The notes: generated from the letters alone by a model not told the origin. 64,000 nucleotides of DNA from Paenibacillus sp. FSL K6-3182 (GCF_037976325.1 NZ_CP150265.1:7009501-7073500); one strand, 5' to 3'; positions 1 to 8,879 are shown, numbered from the stretch's first letter. Program-made: numbers and translations.

Positions 1-2095
1 GCTCATCATAGGAAGCAACGACTTCAGCATAAATGTAGTCGATGATTTCTTCCTTCTCTTTGCCCCAAATCTCTTCCTTGGTCAAAGATCCTTCTTGCAG
101 GAAGTTCGCTTGCGCATAATCAACGATTGCTTGAAGATCCCACTCCTCCGGAATATCCTCCGAACAGTGAGCTTCAACAATGCGTTCGATGACAGGCTTA
201 AGCATTTCCATAACTTCTTGGCGGATGTTCTCCGAACCAAGAATATCACGGCGCTGCTTATAGATAACCTCACGCTGCTGGTTCATGACATCATCATATT
301 GTAGAACAACTTTCCGAATATCAAAGTTATTGCCCTCAACGCGTTTCTGCGCAGATTCAATCGCTCTAGAAATCATCCGGCTCTCAATCGGTTGATCCTC
401 ATCCAGTCCCAGCTTATCCATCATGCCCATAATATTCTCAGAACCGAAGCGGCGCATCAGCTCATCTTCAAGCGATAGATAAAACTGTGATGAACCTGGA
501 TCGCCTTGACGTCCAGCACGACCACGCAGCTGGTTATCGATCCGACGGCTTTCATGGCGCTCTGTACCAATGATATGCAAGCCGCCCAGTTCAGCAACCT
601 CATCACCTAGCAAAATATCGGTACCACGACCAGCCATGTTCGTTGCGATCGTTACGGAGCCTGCTTGACCAGCGCGCGAAATAATTTCTGCCTCTTCCGC
701 ATGGAACTTCGCGTTGAGCACTTTGTGCGTAACGCCTCTGCGCTTCAGCATATCTGATAATTTCTCCGAGTTCTCGATAGAAATTGTACCTACGAGCACT
801 GGTTGATTTTTACTGTGGCGTTCTACGATCTCTTCTACGACCGCTTTGAATTTACCGAGTTCGGATTTGTAGACAACATCTGCAATATCCTTACGGATCA
901 TGGAACGGTTAGTAGGTACTTGAATAACGTCGAGTCCATAAATACGCTTGAACTCTTCTTCCTCTGTCTTCGCAGTACCCGTCATACCAGCAAGCTTGCG
1001 ATACATACGGAAGTAGTTTTGGAATGTAATTGTCGCAAGCGTCATGCTCTCGTTCTGAACCTTCAGATCTTCCTTCGCTTCAATTGCTTGGTGAAGACCA
1101 TCGCTATAACGACGTCCAGACATTAGACGACCAGTAAATTCATCAACGATGACAACTTCTTCTTCTTCCACAACATAATCCACATCGCGCTTCATAATGA
1201 AGTTCGCTTTCAGCGCTTGCTGTATGTGGTGGTTGAGCGTTACATTCGCATGATCGAATAGGTTCTCGATTTGGAATGCCTTCTCCGTCTTCTCAACGCC
1301 TGCCTCAGTCAGCATAACGCTGCGAAGCTTAATATCGATCGTGAAATCCTCTTCAGGCTTCAAACGGCTAATAAAGCGGTCTGCGGCGAAGTAGAGCTCT
1401 GTTGATTTAGCAGCCTGTCCAGAAATAATAAGCGGAGTCCGCGCTTCATCGACAAGAATGGAATCCACTTCATCGATAATGGAGAAATAAAGAGGACGCT
1501 GAACCATTTGTTCTTTGTATAGCACCATGTTGTCACGCAGATAATCAAAACCAAATTCATTATTTGTACCATACGTAATATCACATGCATATGCTTCTTG
1601 CTTCTCGTCATGCGACAAGCCGTGAAGATTACATCCGACAGTCATGCCTAGGAAGCCATACAGCTGTCCCATAAGCTCGCTATCACGTTGCGCTAGATAA
1701 TTATTGACCGTGATAACATGTACGCCTTTGCCAAGCAACGCGTTTAAATAAACAGGAAGTGTCGCAACGAGCGTTTTACCTTCACCCGTTCTCATCTCCG
1801 CAATTTTACCTTCATGAAGAACGATACCGCCGAGCAGCTGCACATCAAAGTGACGCATGCCGAGCGTACGCTTGGATGCTTCTCTAACTGTTGCAAAAGC
1901 TTCAGGCAATATTTTATCTAATGACTCGCCTTTTTCAATTCTTGCTTTGAATTCCTCAGTTTTCGCGCGAAGCGCATCGTCAGATAAAGCAGTGAATTTT
2001 GACTCAATCGCATTTATTTCATCTACCGTCCGTTGGATCCGCTTTACCTCGCGCTCGTTATGGTCACCAAATATCTTTTTCACTAATCCGAGCAT
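1..2095 (-). CDS. secA: Preprotein translocase ATPase SecA (3' end outside window)
   Basis: SecA is the cytoplasmic ATPase that drives proteins through SecYEG. About 698 N-terminal residues are visible, and the C-terminal part lies beyond the left edge. The reverse translation begins [11 protein letters not shown], has the Walker A motif MRTGEGKT near residue 100, the DEAD-like IIDEVDSIL near 210, [11 protein letters not shown], and the helicase motif [13 protein letters not shown]. The ATG at 2095 follows AAAGGGG at good distance. It lies directly downstream of hpf, as in Bacillus subtilis, but a terminator and a candidate promoter separate the two, so it is probably its own unit. It would export the many signal-peptide proteins encoded further on. 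No oddities were seen. The identification is firm. Confidence 0.97.
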   Translation of the reverse strand, partial: MLGLVKKIFGDHNEREVKRIQRTVDEINAIESKFTALSDDALRAKTEEFKARIEKGESLDKILPEAFATVREASKRTLGMRHFDVQLLGGIVLHEGKIAEMRTGEGKTLVATLPVYLNALLGKGVHVITVNNYLAQRDSELMGQLYGFLGMTVGCNLHGLSHDEKQEAYACDITYGTNNEFGFDYLRDNMVLYKEQMVQRPLYFSIIDEVDSILVDEARTPLIISGQAAKSTELYFAADRFISRLKPEEDFTIDIKLRSVMLTEAGVEKTEKAFQIENLFDHANVTLNHHIQQALKANFIMKRDVDYVVEEEEVVIVDEFTGRLMSGRRYSDGLHQAIEAKEDLKVQNESMTLATITFQNYFRMYRKLAGMTGTAKTEEEEFKRIYGLDVIQVPTNRSMIRKDIADVVYKSELGKFKAVVEEIVERHSKNQPVLVGTISIENSEKLSDMLKRRGVTHKVLNAKFHAEEAEIISRAGQAGSVTIATNMAGRGTDILLGDEVAELGGLHIIGTERHESRRIDNQLRGRAGRQGDPGSSQFYLSLEDELMRRFGSENIMGMMDKLGLDEDQPIESRMISRAIESAQKRVEGNNFDIRKVVLQYDDVMNQQREVIYKQRRDILGSENIRQEVMEMLKPVIERIVEAHCSEDIPEEWDLQAIVDYAQANFLQEGSLTKEEIWGKEKEEIIDYIYAEVVASYDE

Positions 2096-2132
2096 GGAAT
2101 TCCCCTTTCGTAGTAACGCCTCTTTGCATTAA

Positions 2133-2161
2133 ATTGTATCAGTTTGTCGACACCGCCGCAA
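2133..2161 (-). promoter_or_regulatory. Candidate sigma-A promoter of secA
   Basis: On the minus strand TTGCGG (2156-2161) and TACAAT (2133-2138) are separated by 17 nt, about 38 nt upstream of the secA start. This fits the vegetative consensus moderately. It was read by eye only. Confidence 0.45.
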
Positions 2162-2174
2162 CGAGGATGATTGT

Positions 2175-2214
2175 AAAAGAAAAAGCCTCTCTCCATAAAG
2201 GAGAAAAGGCTCTT
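2175..2214 (-). terminator. Rho-independent terminator of hpf
   Basis: Reading the minus strand, GAGCCTTTTCTCC and GGAGAGAGGCTTTTTC form an imperfect hairpin with a T-rich tail, just after the hpf stop codon. Confidence 0.7.
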
Positions 2215-2235
2215 CAAAGTTGTGTATAATGATTG

Positions 2236-2781
2236 CTAGCCTTGCTCAATTAAACCGTATTTCCCGTCACTTCGTTTGTACACAACACTGACCTCTTTGT
2301 TGTCCACATTCGAGAAGACGAAGAAATTATGTCCGACCATATTCATTTGCAAAATCGCTTCTTCCACATCCATTGGCTTAAGTGCAAAACGCTTCGTACG
2401 TACAAGCTCCAAATCATCTTCTTCCTCTAGAACGCCTACTGCTGAGCCTTCTTCCTTGAATAAGACGCGTACACCGCTACCTTGGCGGAACTTTCGATTC
2501 ATTTTTGTTTTATGTTTACGTATTTGTCGTTCGAGTTTGTCCGCAACCAGATCGATCGATGCGTACATATCCTCGCTTTTCTCCTCGGCTCTTAGCATGA
2601 CACCGGTGAGCGGTATGGTCACCTCAACTGCATGTTTACCTTTGGTGACGGATAGTGTTACGTTAATATCGGAGGTGATTGGTGCTTCAAAATATTTATC
2701 CAATCGGCTGAGTTTCTTTTCGACGTAGTCTCTCAATGCGTCTGTCACTTGAAAGTGTTGACCTCGAATGTTGTAGTTCAT
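2236..2781 (-). CDS. hpf: Ribosome hibernation promoting factor, long form
   Basis: Long-form HPF (YvyD in B. subtilis) joins 70S ribosomes into inactive 100S dimers in stationary phase or stress. The 181-residue length matches the long form. The N-terminal half is the sigma-54-modulation/HPF fold (MNYNIRGQHFQVTDAL at the start). The C-terminal half from about residue 125 is the dimerisation domain (KRFALKPMDVEEAILQMN, then FFVFSN). The ATG at 2781 follows GGAGGAG. A strong vegetative promoter lies just upstream. Its place next to secA and near the flagellar genes matches B. subtilis. Confidence 0.95.
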   Translation of the reverse strand: MNYNIRGQHFQVTDALRDYVEKKLSRLDKYFEAPITSDINVTLSVTKGKHAVEVTIPLTGVMLRAEEKSEDMYASIDLVADKLERQIRKHKTKMNRKFRQGSGVRVLFKEEGSAVGVLEEEDDLELVRTKRFALKPMDVEEAILQMNMVGHNFFVFSNVDNKEVSVVYKRSDGKYGLIEQG

Positions 2782-2807
2782 GGGGAACTCCTCCTTTACA
2801 TAGTCTT

Positions 2808-2836
2808 ATTATAGCATATGTAAGCGTTCAAATCAA
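2808..2836 (-). promoter_or_regulatory. Sigma-A type promoter of hpf
   Basis: On the minus strand TTGATT (2831-2836) is followed after 17 nt by a perfect TATAAT (2808-2813). It lies about 27 nt upstream of the hpf ATG. Confidence 0.65.
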
Positions 2837-2936
2837 AATAGTTTTTTATCAATTTAGAATATTCAGATAAATAAAACTATAGAACTACTAGACTTGTCAC
2901 AACTTAGTCACGGACACCCTATTTTACTTCAGACAA

Positions 2937-2966
2937 CAAAAAAAAGCCCCGGTTTCCCGGAGCTTG
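2937..2966 (-). terminator. Terminator of the cold-shock gene
   Basis: On the minus strand AGCTCCGG-GAAA-CCGGGGCT is followed by a run of eight T. This is a textbook rho-independent terminator, about 55 nt after the csp stop. Confidence 0.85.
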
Positions 2967-3020
2967 GTAAGTTACTTGTTTAATGATCCAAATTATAGGT
3001 TGGCTGGATCAGCCGGATAA

Positions 3021-3218
3021 TTACAGTTTAACTACGTTAGCTGCTTGTGGACCACGAGCGCCTTCAACAATATCGAATTCGACGGATTGGCCTTCTTCAA
3101 GAGTTTTGAAACCTTCAGTTTGGATAGCGGAGAAATGAACAAATACGTCGCCGCCTTGCTCAGTCTCGATAAATCCATAACCTTTTTCTGCGTTAAACCA
3201 TTTAACTTTACCTTGCAT
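3021..3218 (-). CDS. csp: Cold-shock protein (CspA/CspB family)
   Basis: This is a single-stranded nucleic-acid-binding OB-fold protein that acts as an RNA chaperone. The 65-residue sequence has both RNA-binding motifs, KGYGFI (RNP1) and VFVHFSAI (RNP2), and ends [12 protein letters not shown] as usual in Bacillales. The ATG at 3218 gives the family-standard start MQGKVKWFN. An upstream in-frame TTG at 3224 would add two residues, but ATG fits the family better. It is a single gene with its own promoter and terminator, placed between hpf and the flagellar genes, where B. subtilis has none. Confidence 0.95.
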   Translation of the reverse strand: MQGKVKWFNAEKGYGFIETEQGGDVFVHFSAIQTEGFKTLEEGQSVEFDIVEGARGPQAANVVKL

Positions 3219-3281
3219 GTGCAAACATTCCCTTCATCTTCAAATACTGTGAGGCATCGCTTTGTATAACCCACAATTTGA

Positions 3282-3310
3282 CTATAACACCCACTTTATT
3301 GAATTGTCAA
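3282..3310 (-). promoter_or_regulatory. Sigma-A promoter of the cold-shock gene
   Basis: On the minus strand a perfect TTGACA (3305-3310) and TTATAG (3282-3287) are spaced by 17 nt. The leader to the ATG is roughly 57 nt. Confidence 0.65.
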
Positions 3311-3399
3311 ACAATTTATTGTAAGCGGATACACGAAGATCTAATCGCACTACTCACACTTATCGGATGGTGTCGATTCCTAGCTATTATGCCCTAAAA

Positions 3400-3715
3400 A
3401 GGTGAGCGTCACACGAATCTTCAATCTGCGACATCTGCTCAAACAAATATTCTAAATAGCATTAAGCATGTAGACCGTTTTCCTTAGCTGTCTCCATTAA
3501 GCTGTAGGTCGCTACACTAGCTTTCGCCACTCGCGGTGTGTTAGCAAACAACTAATTTTGGCATTCGAATACGAACAACTGAATCTAGCGGTCACTCCGA
3601 TTGTTGTCCATCTCCAATCGTACATCAGCTTCTCCTATTGATTTAGACTTTAGCCGATCGCTTGTCCTAGCATGCTCTTGGGCAAAGTGCGCGAACGTTG
3701 CTGAATCAGCCATGT
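3400..3715 (-). pseudogene. Decayed IS66-family transposase remnant (C-terminal part)
   Basis: Reverse translation gives pieces of the IS66 transposase C-terminus in order: LIQQRSRTLPKSMLGQAIG, then RLEMDNNRSDR, a stop, LFANTPRVAKASV, YSLMETAKENGLHA, a stop, and YLEYLFEQM. From RLEMDNNR onward these are all in one frame, interrupted by three stop codons (3546-3548, 3585-3587 and 3463-3465). Known IS66 transposases carry LPKSALGQA, DNNRAERSIKPFVIGRKNW, NTPRGAKAS and ETAKENGL at these places. No inverted-repeat ends and no orfA/orfB were seen. It is a dead relic. The flanking 3716-3956 shows no recognisable coding or regulatory structure and may be further decayed IS or vector-of-transfer DNA. 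Confidence 0.8.
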
Positions 3716-3956
3716 ATAATAGACATCGCTCGGAACATCTGAAGATCATAAAGACAATATTTCGGCGAATTGTTGTTTAGCACAACCACGGTTTGCCACC
3801 ATTTTAACAACGCTTTAGGATTCAAGTTTTTACGTCTATAGGTTCAGACTTAACCGCTAGATATTTAAAGAGCTGATTTATTAGAATTTTGTTAATCATT
3901 TTGGTTAAAACCACTTTACTTAACATTTGTTCCTTTCTGTATGTTGATGAAACACA

Positions 3957-3989
3957 AAGAAGCCGGGCAATTGTAATGCCCGGCTTCTT
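3957..3989. terminator. Strong inverted repeat, probable terminator of the DUF2920 gene
   Basis: A 12-bp perfect stem (AGAAGCCGGGCA and its complement) encloses a 7-nt loop. On the minus strand TTTGTGTTT follows, so it could end transcription of the hydrolase gene about 155 nt upstream. On the plus strand it is followed by a less T-rich sequence. Confidence 0.55.
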
Positions 3990-4148
3990 ATGTATATTTT
4001 CACTGCTAACTTAGAGGAAAACGGTGCGATTTTGTTGAAGGACCATGAATTCGAGACTGGATTGTGGGATATGTCCGAATACGTGCTAAGTTGCTCAGAC
4101 CATGACCACAAAACATTTGTTATATGGGAGGGCTATATCGACGCTTAA
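3990..4148 (+). CDS. Small ORF, 52 residues, unrecognised
   Basis: An open frame reads MYIFTANLEENGAILLKDHE at the start and ends FVIWEGYIDA. The composition (three Trp/Tyr-rich patches, balanced charges) looks more like a protein end than random sequence. However, there is no ribosome-binding site, because the ATG directly follows the inverted repeat at 3957-3989. It overlaps the stop of the converging hydrolase gene by 4 nt. It may be the leftover 3' end of a gene broken by the nearby IS66 insertion. No function is proposed. Confidence 0.2.
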   Translation: MYIFTANLEENGAILLKDHEFETGLWDMSEYVLSCSDHDHKTFVIWEGYIDA

Positions 4149-5713
4149 TGGGTGATATAGGGTGTGATAATATGGTGCAGTTCTTTCTTCCACGCTAAAA
4201 AGTAGGGTATAACTTGTTGTGATAACTGGTTATCCAACAAATCCCAGTCTTCATTATTGAAATGCACAACAGTCATTGAAAGAGAGTTTTTGAACTGCTC
4301 ATTAACTGAGCGCAGGTTATTTTCACCTAGGAATCTGGAAAACGTATCTATTTGTAAATTTATAGCTGTGTGTGCATCTAGTATATCCTGCATAACTCCA
4401 AAAGTTTCATTATAATCTCTGGCCGCTATCTTAGTAACGATAAAGTTAAAACCTTCGTCTATTGACTCGCAAACATCCAATAATTTGCTCATTATCTGAT
4501 ATGAATTTATTAAATTATATTCTGTTTTTATGTTATCTGTTATAGTAACGTTCATTGTAAAATCGTTTTTGAAATTAAAAACATAATTTTTGATACCGCA
4601 ATTTAATGAGTTGACTTCATTATTACTAAATTCATTTTCACTCGTTTCTTTCACCAATCCGTATTCCTTGTCTTGTTCAGCAACATGATCAAACAGTTTT
4701 CGAAGGGATGCATCCATTGCGTGTGCATATGTTTTAAAAAGCGCACCATCAAGGTCATTCATTCCGACTCGTTTATAGTAGGTAGAATTATAATTAATCA
4801 ACAGCGCAGTCACTTTATCTTTGTCTTCCACGGAAGCTATTTGATCCTCTTCGCAATGAAAAATATAATATCGTGTATTCGATTTAACCCTATGCTCTCT
4901 AACCAACAGATTACGAATCTGCTTATGAGAATCGCCAAAATAATGTCGTGATGTTTCATCCATGATCGTCCAAGGATTGTTATATGCGAAAGGAACAGTA
5001 TAAAATTTGTTATGGAAATTGACAGTAACAGCTAAATCAGTTTCTAATATTTCTCTACCTACAATATATTTCATTTCGGAACGTGAAAATCCTGAGTTGT
5101 CAATGATGACTGAGAATGTATGGGGTGCAAATTTGCCACAAAGCATAGCTATATATCCGCCGTATGAAGAACCGTAGGCAATTATTTTTTTCTTATTTAT
5201 CGCAGGGTAATTTTTGAGAACTTCACCTAGCACAGTTAGGTTATCGAGAGCAGGTAAAAATCCAAAGGACTGATACTCTTGCCGTCCCGTGATCTTTAAA
5301 GGTTGACATCGATGATCTAACTTGGATATCCCTTTGCTTTCTAACAGTTCCCCTACCTTCGTATAAAAATCGTTATCAGACGAAATATTATGCCAGTAAG
5401 TACTTGAAACTCCATAGACCGTTTCCATATTATGAATGAAGTGGTCGTCCAATTTCGTCTCGGTTCCTCGGTATATACCAAAATAATTCAAGGAGACCAC
5501 TATACAATTATATTTTTCAGCAAGGTATGGATTTAATTTTTCTATTTGATAACTTGAATTAGCAAGTCCACCAAACCCTGGGATAGTTAGTATCAATCCA
5601 GTTTCTTCAGTTACACCGCTATCCGGTAACGTGACATAATAGTCCAGTTCTTCTCTGTCAAAACCTAATTCAATATCTGCATGAGGTTTAATTTTATAAA
5701 CTAGAGTCCCCAA
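4145..5713 (-). CDS. DUF2920-like alpha/beta hydrolase with extra C-terminal helical domain
   Basis: This 522-residue cytoplasmic protein (no signal peptide) has an alpha/beta-hydrolase core. It shows an oxyanion-type IPGFGG near residue 44, the nucleophile elbow YGSSYGG with Ser about 183, HCEEDQ near 290 and TYAHAMD near 328 as candidate acid and His. This resembles the DUF2920 family, found in flagellin-glycosylation loci of Campylobacter and clostridia; that assignment is from memory. Residues about 400-522 form a separate, predicted all-helical segment ending in FLAWKKELHHIITPYI. The start is TTG, chosen because GGAGGA lies 7 nt upstream. A sigma-D-like promoter precedes it, downstream of the fliS terminator. 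The sequence is AT-rich and lies beside an IS relic. Its substrate is unknown; an acyl or ester group on the flagellar glycan is a guess. Confidence 0.7.
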   Translation of the reverse strand: MGTLVYKIKPHADIELGFDREELDYYVTLPDSGVTEETGLILTIPGFGGLANSSYQIEKLNPYLAEKYNCIVVSLNYFGIYRGTETKLDDHFIHNMETVYGVSSTYWHNISSDNDFYTKVGELLESKGISKLDHRCQPLKITGRQEYQSFGFLPALDNLTVLGEVLKNYPAINKKKIIAYGSSYGGYIAMLCGKFAPHTFSVIIDNSGFSRSEMKYIVGREILETDLAVTVNFHNKFYTVPFAYNNPWTIMDETSRHYFGDSHKQIRNLLVREHRVKSNTRYYIFHCEEDQIASVEDKDKVTALLINYNSTYYKRVGMNDLDGALFKTYAHAMDASLRKLFDHVAEQDKEYGLVKETSENEFSNNEVNSLNCGIKNYVFNFKNDFTMNVTITDNIKTEYNLINSYQIMSKLLDVCESIDEGFNFIVTKIAARDYNETFGVMQDILDAHTAINLQIDTFSRFLGENNLRSVNEQFKNSLSMTVVHFNNEDWDLLDNQLSQQVIPYFLAWKKELHHIITPYITH

Positions 5714-5784
5714 AGTCTATTCCTCCGATTCTATGTTGTTAGCGTGTTAGTTAATTGATATGAAGAGTTGTAACATTATGATAA

Positions 5785-5812
5785 TTATCGGAAAAGCAAT
5801 GCTCATTGATTA
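5785..5812 (-). promoter_or_regulatory. Candidate sigma-D promoter of the DUF2920 gene
   Basis: On the minus strand TAAT (5809-5812), 16 nt, then TCCGATAA (5785-5792). The consensus of the flagellar sigma factor is TAAA, 15-16 nt, GCCGATAT, so -10 is good and -35 has one mismatch. It lies between the fliS terminator and the TTG start at 5713. Confidence 0.5.
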
Positions 5813-5860
5813 ATTTTTTACTCAGGGCTATACTCATTCTTCAACCGTAAGAGACTTGAA

Positions 5861-5891
5861 TAAAAAAACAAAGCCGCCCTAAGGGCGGCTA
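5861..5891 (-). terminator. Terminator after fliS
   Basis: On the minus strand AGCCGCCCTTAGGGCGGCT is followed by TTTGTTTTTTT. It ends the fliD-fliT-flaG-fliS unit. Confidence 0.85.
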
Positions 5892-5909
5892 CTCAATCTA
5901 CTAGTTCGA

Positions 5910-6335
5910 TTAAATGACTGTCGATTGTGCTTGTTTGAACGTGTTTCCACTCGTTTGTGCCGCTAGTTGGTTATATTGTTTAGCTGCCTGAATCCAAGTT
6001 TCTTTCAAATCAATCAGATGGGAAAGCACTTCTTCAACCGGTTCTACGTCCTTCTTCATATTCGCTTCAATTAATCGCATATTAAAATACTCATATAAGT
6101 GTAGCAAGTTTTCTGATATAGGATTAGAACGATCGATTGTAATAACAAACTCACTAACTATATCCTGAACCCGTAGTAGACTTGTATTTGCATCTGAATA
6201 ACGTTGTTCTCTAATAGCTTCAATTCCTTGACGGCAAAAACGAATAGCGCCATCGTAGAGCATAATAAGTAGTTGTCCTGGAGTTGCCGTTTGAACTGTG
6301 TTTTGAAGATACTTATTACGTTGTTGAAGTTGCAT
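5910..6335 (-). CDS. fliS: Flagellin export chaperone FliS
   Basis: FliS binds the C-terminus of newly made flagellin in the cytoplasm, prevents its polymerisation and delivers it to the export gate. The 141-residue helical protein has the family's start NKYLQNTVQTATPGQLLIML and the middle segment LYDGAIRFC, with NLLHLYEYFNMRLIEAN around residues 75-92. The ATG follows AGGAGG by 7 nt. It is the last gene of the fliD unit. The C-terminal tail after about residue 125 is polar and variable, as usual. Confidence 0.95.
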   Translation of the reverse strand: MQLQQRNKYLQNTVQTATPGQLLIMLYDGAIRFCRQGIEAIREQRYSDANTSLLRVQDIVSEFVITIDRSNPISENLLHLYEYFNMRLIEANMKKDVEPVEEVLSHLIDLKETWIQAAKQYNQLAAQTSGNTFKQAQSTVI

Positions 6336-6408
6336 TGTTTATCCTCCTAGAACTAAATTAATTTTCTCATTTATGCGCTGTGTGAGTTCATCATCTTACA
6401 ATAATGAA

Positions 6409-6822
6409 TTAGCCTTTCTTATCTATAAGTATACCAGCCATTTCCCACATTTTAGCGACAAAATCCAACGTTTTCTCTGGAGGAATTTCACGAATGACTT
6501 CACCCGATGCACTGTCTAATACTTTCACTGAAATGATATTGGTCTGCTTATGTACAGAAAACTCTAGGTTTGTGCTTTTTCCCTCGATGGCCTTAATTGC
6601 TCTATCAATGGCCTTAACCAGCTGTTCTTCGCTAATTGCGACATGCTCACCGCGGGCTTCTGCTTTTTTCAATTCTGCTGAGCTAGTAAATTTAGAAAGA
6701 TTCTGCGAATCGCTTACCTTACTTGAACTCTCTTTCACTGCCCCAGTATTAACTAAATCCATACTAGTAGCAACTCTAATCGGTGGATTACTCATCACTG
6801 TAGCCGGTATATTAGTGTTCAT
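6409..6822 (-). CDS. flaG: FlaG family flagellar protein
   Basis: FlaG proteins lie between hag and fliD in many Bacillales (YvyC in B. subtilis) and affect filament length; the exact role is not settled. This 137-residue protein has a disordered Ser/Lys-rich first half. The conserved C-terminal domain follows from about residue 75, with NLEFSVHKQTNIISVKVLD, EVIREIPPEKTLDF and GILIDKKG. The ATG follows GGAAGGAG. It is the third gene in the fliD unit here, after the FliT-like gene. In B. subtilis it is upstream of fliD, so the local order has been shuffled. Confidence 0.88.
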   Translation of the reverse strand: MNTNIPATVMSNPPIRVATSMDLVNTGAVKESSSKVSDSQNLSKFTSSAELKKAEARGEHVAISEEQLVKAIDRAIKAIEGKSTNLEFSVHKQTNIISVKVLDSASGEVIREIPPEKTLDFVAKMWEMAGILIDKKG

Positions 6823-6937
6823 TACCTATCACTCCTTCCGCATCAATAGTCCTAGTTAATATATCGGTAACTATTCTCTTTTGCATTAGAAGAAAACTTG
6901 TATATTTTAATGGCTCATTCCCTATATGAATAAAATA

Positions 6938-6968
6938 AAAATAGGCCTCTCCTAAGAGAAAGCCTCAG
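6938..6968 (-). terminator. Terminator-like hairpin after the FliT-like gene
   Basis: On the minus strand AGGCTTTCTCTTAGGAGAGGCCT is followed by ATTTTTATTTT. The stem has a bulge, so it may only attenuate transcription into flaG and fliS. Confidence 0.5.
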
Positions 6969-6975
6969 CCCACTA

Positions 6976-7344
6976 TTATTTCTTTTTATCGAAAAATGCA
7001 CCGTATGGAGAATGTGAGTTGCCATAATCCCCATATTGCTGATTAACAGCTTGGCTTCTCTTCATATTCATTATTTCAGATCCCAAATTCTGTTTCTTAC
7101 GATTCATTATTGGAAAAATCCTTTGATCAACTTCATATGCTGGTTGAAGATAGGTTTGTTTCTGAATCTCGGTAAAAGAACATCCGTGTTCCAATGCTAC
7201 TGACACAAGATCAATCACCGCTTGTCTCTTATCCAAAAGTTCTACCCATTCTTCAGGCTCACTATTATCTTCTAATATTCTCTGCTCCAACGTAAATGTA
7301 TATGATAAAAAATCGTTAAGCAGAGAATCTAGAGAAGTATTCAT
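6976..7344 (-). CDS. FliT-like flagellar protein
   Basis: This is a 122-residue protein directly downstream of fliD, the position of fliT, the chaperone for the filament cap FliD. The first 85 residues look helical (SLLNDFLSYTFTLEQRIL, then EEWVELLDKRQAVIDLVS), the pattern of FliT/FlgN-type chaperones. The last 40 residues are polar and Tyr/Gly-rich (QQYGDYGNSHSPYGAFF). The identity rests on position, size and this helical pattern, since no sharp motif exists for the family. The distance to the GAGGGAG ribosome site is longer than normal, about 13 nt. Confidence 0.6.
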   Translation of the reverse strand: MNTSLDSLLNDFLSYTFTLEQRILEDNSEPEEWVELLDKRQAVIDLVSVALEHGCSFTEIQKQTYLQPAYEVDQRIFPIMNRKKQNLGSEIMNMKRSQAVNQQYGDYGNSHSPYGAFFDKKK

Positions 7345-7406
7345 AGTCGGTAACCCACTCCCTCTAAATCTGTTAAAAAATGATTTATATTAAAATTACA
7401 GATAAC

Positions 7407-8879
7407 TTAACCTAGTTGTTGTGTTAACCAATTCCCTTGGGCATTCGCTTTACTCATCGCACTTTCCATTGCGGTGAACTGCTTCCAATAACGACTTTCT
7501 ATGCCCTCTAATCGCTTTTCCCATCTACTAATATCTGTATTAATTCTAGTTAGACCTTGACCAAGAATACTCTTGTCTGTAAATGATCCAGAACTGCCTG
7601 CTTTTTCCGTAAGTTTAATCATCGTACCGTTAAGTTGATCGTATAAACGCTCAATCAATCCACTCTCGGCAAATTTAGTAGCGGCATCTGTTGAAGTACT
7701 CTTTTTAGTAAACAGTTCCATTATACCATTCCCATTTTTAGAAATGGCTTCTTTTAGTTTCGCTTCATCAATATAAAGTTTCCCTTTTTCTGAATAATCA
7801 CCTGTTGTAATCCCAATTTCGCTTAGATTATCATATTTCGAATCTAAACCAGCGCCAGAAACATTCGTTGATAAAGATAGACGCAATTCAGATAGCGCAT
7901 TAGATAACAAACCATCTTGGCGCAGTAAGCCGCTCTTAGCCTTTTGTTCCCATTGTTCAACTTGCTTATCGGATAACGATTCTTTCTCTTCGTTTAATAA
8001 AGGTTTGTAATCTCTATAGGTGCGTTCACTTAACTTACCATTTATCTTTCCAATAACTTCGTTATATTTATCTACATATTCTTTAATCGATTTAAAAACT
8101 GCGTCCTCATCGGGTTTGAGACTAATTTGCGCTTTTCCCGGACCTTTGATGTTAAATTCAACACCATCAAATGTAAAAGTATTACTTTTGATTGCATATG
8201 AAATGCCGTTAATAAGTGCGCTACCTGCTGTTCCAGCTACAGCTGGTTTGTTTTGCGGGGGGACCAATGCATTACCCAGCTTAGATTGAAATTCAGAACT
8301 TATATCAATAGCTGGATATTTTCCATTTGAAGTAAAAGTTATGGATTTATCATCTTGCATAAAGCTTGCTGTAACACCGGTTTGTGATGATAGTGCATTA
8401 ATTTTTGCTACAACGCTGTGTATGGTATCAGTGATTGTCACATCAATACTATGCTTATTAGGATCTGAACCAATTGTGAAGGCAAAATCCTCTGCAATTA
8501 ATGTAGTCCCATTTACCAAACTATCTTTTATCGTAAACTTCGAGGTTTCAGCCTGTGCTGCTATGGGGGCCACCTGTAATTCTACATTATATACTGAAGC
8601 ATTCGGACTCCCCTTTTGTTTTACAGAAACAATTGAATCATTATTTGATGTTAATTCCTTCTTCTGATAAGTTGATTGTAGCTTCATATCAAAGGTTTTA
8701 TTTTTCAAATCGGATAGGAGGGCGTTCATTTCTCGATATTGGTCGCGTCTCCACTCTTCTGTTTGCTTCTTTTGAAGAAGTTTATTTAGCGGTGCGCTCT
8801 GAGCTTTCATGAGATTTTTGACGATTGACTCTGTTTCCAAACCCGAGACTAATCCACCCATACGAATTGGACTTACCAT
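7407..8879 (-). CDS. fliD: Flagellar filament cap protein FliD (HAP2)
   Basis: FliD forms the cap at the filament tip and places exported flagellin subunits. The 490-residue protein has the N-terminal D0 segment IRMGGLVSGLETESIVKNLM and a C-terminal heptad-rich helix (RWEKRLEGIESRYWKQFTAM) that matches the FliD C-terminal region. I start it at the ATG at 8879, preceded by GGAGGG with 5 nt spacing. The longer frame to 8912 would run through the ribosome site. A sigma-D promoter stands 125 nt upstream. It heads the fliD, fliT-like, flaG, fliS unit. Confidence 0.95.
   Translation of the reverse strand: MVSPIRMGGLVSGLETESIVKNLMKAQSAPLNKLLQKKQTEEWRRDQYREMNALLSDLKNKTFDMKLQSTYQKKELTSNNDSIVSVKQKGSPNASVYNVELQVAPIAAQAETSKFTIKDSLVNGTTLIAEDFAFTIGSDPNKHSIDVTITDTIHSVVAKINALSSQTGVTASFMQDDKSITFTSNGKYPAIDISSEFQSKLGNALVPPQNKPAVAGTAGSALINGISYAIKSNTFTFDGVEFNIKGPGKAQISLKPDEDAVFKSIKEYVDKYNEVIGKINGKLSERTYRDYKPLLNEEKESLSDKQVEQWEQKAKSGLLRQDGLLSNALSELRLSLSTNVSGAGLDSKYDNLSEIGITTGDYSEKGKLYIDEAKLKEAISKNGNGIMELFTKKSTSTDAATKFAESGLIERLYDQLNGTMIKLTEKAGSSGSFTDKSILGQGLTRINTDISRWEKRLEGIESRYWKQFTAMESAMSKANAQGNWLTQQLG

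Noticed and set aside
3920..4111. 63-codon minus-strand frame MWSWSEQLSTYSD
   Set aside because: It overlaps the inverted repeat and the small plus-strand frame, has no ribosome site and shows no recognisable protein.
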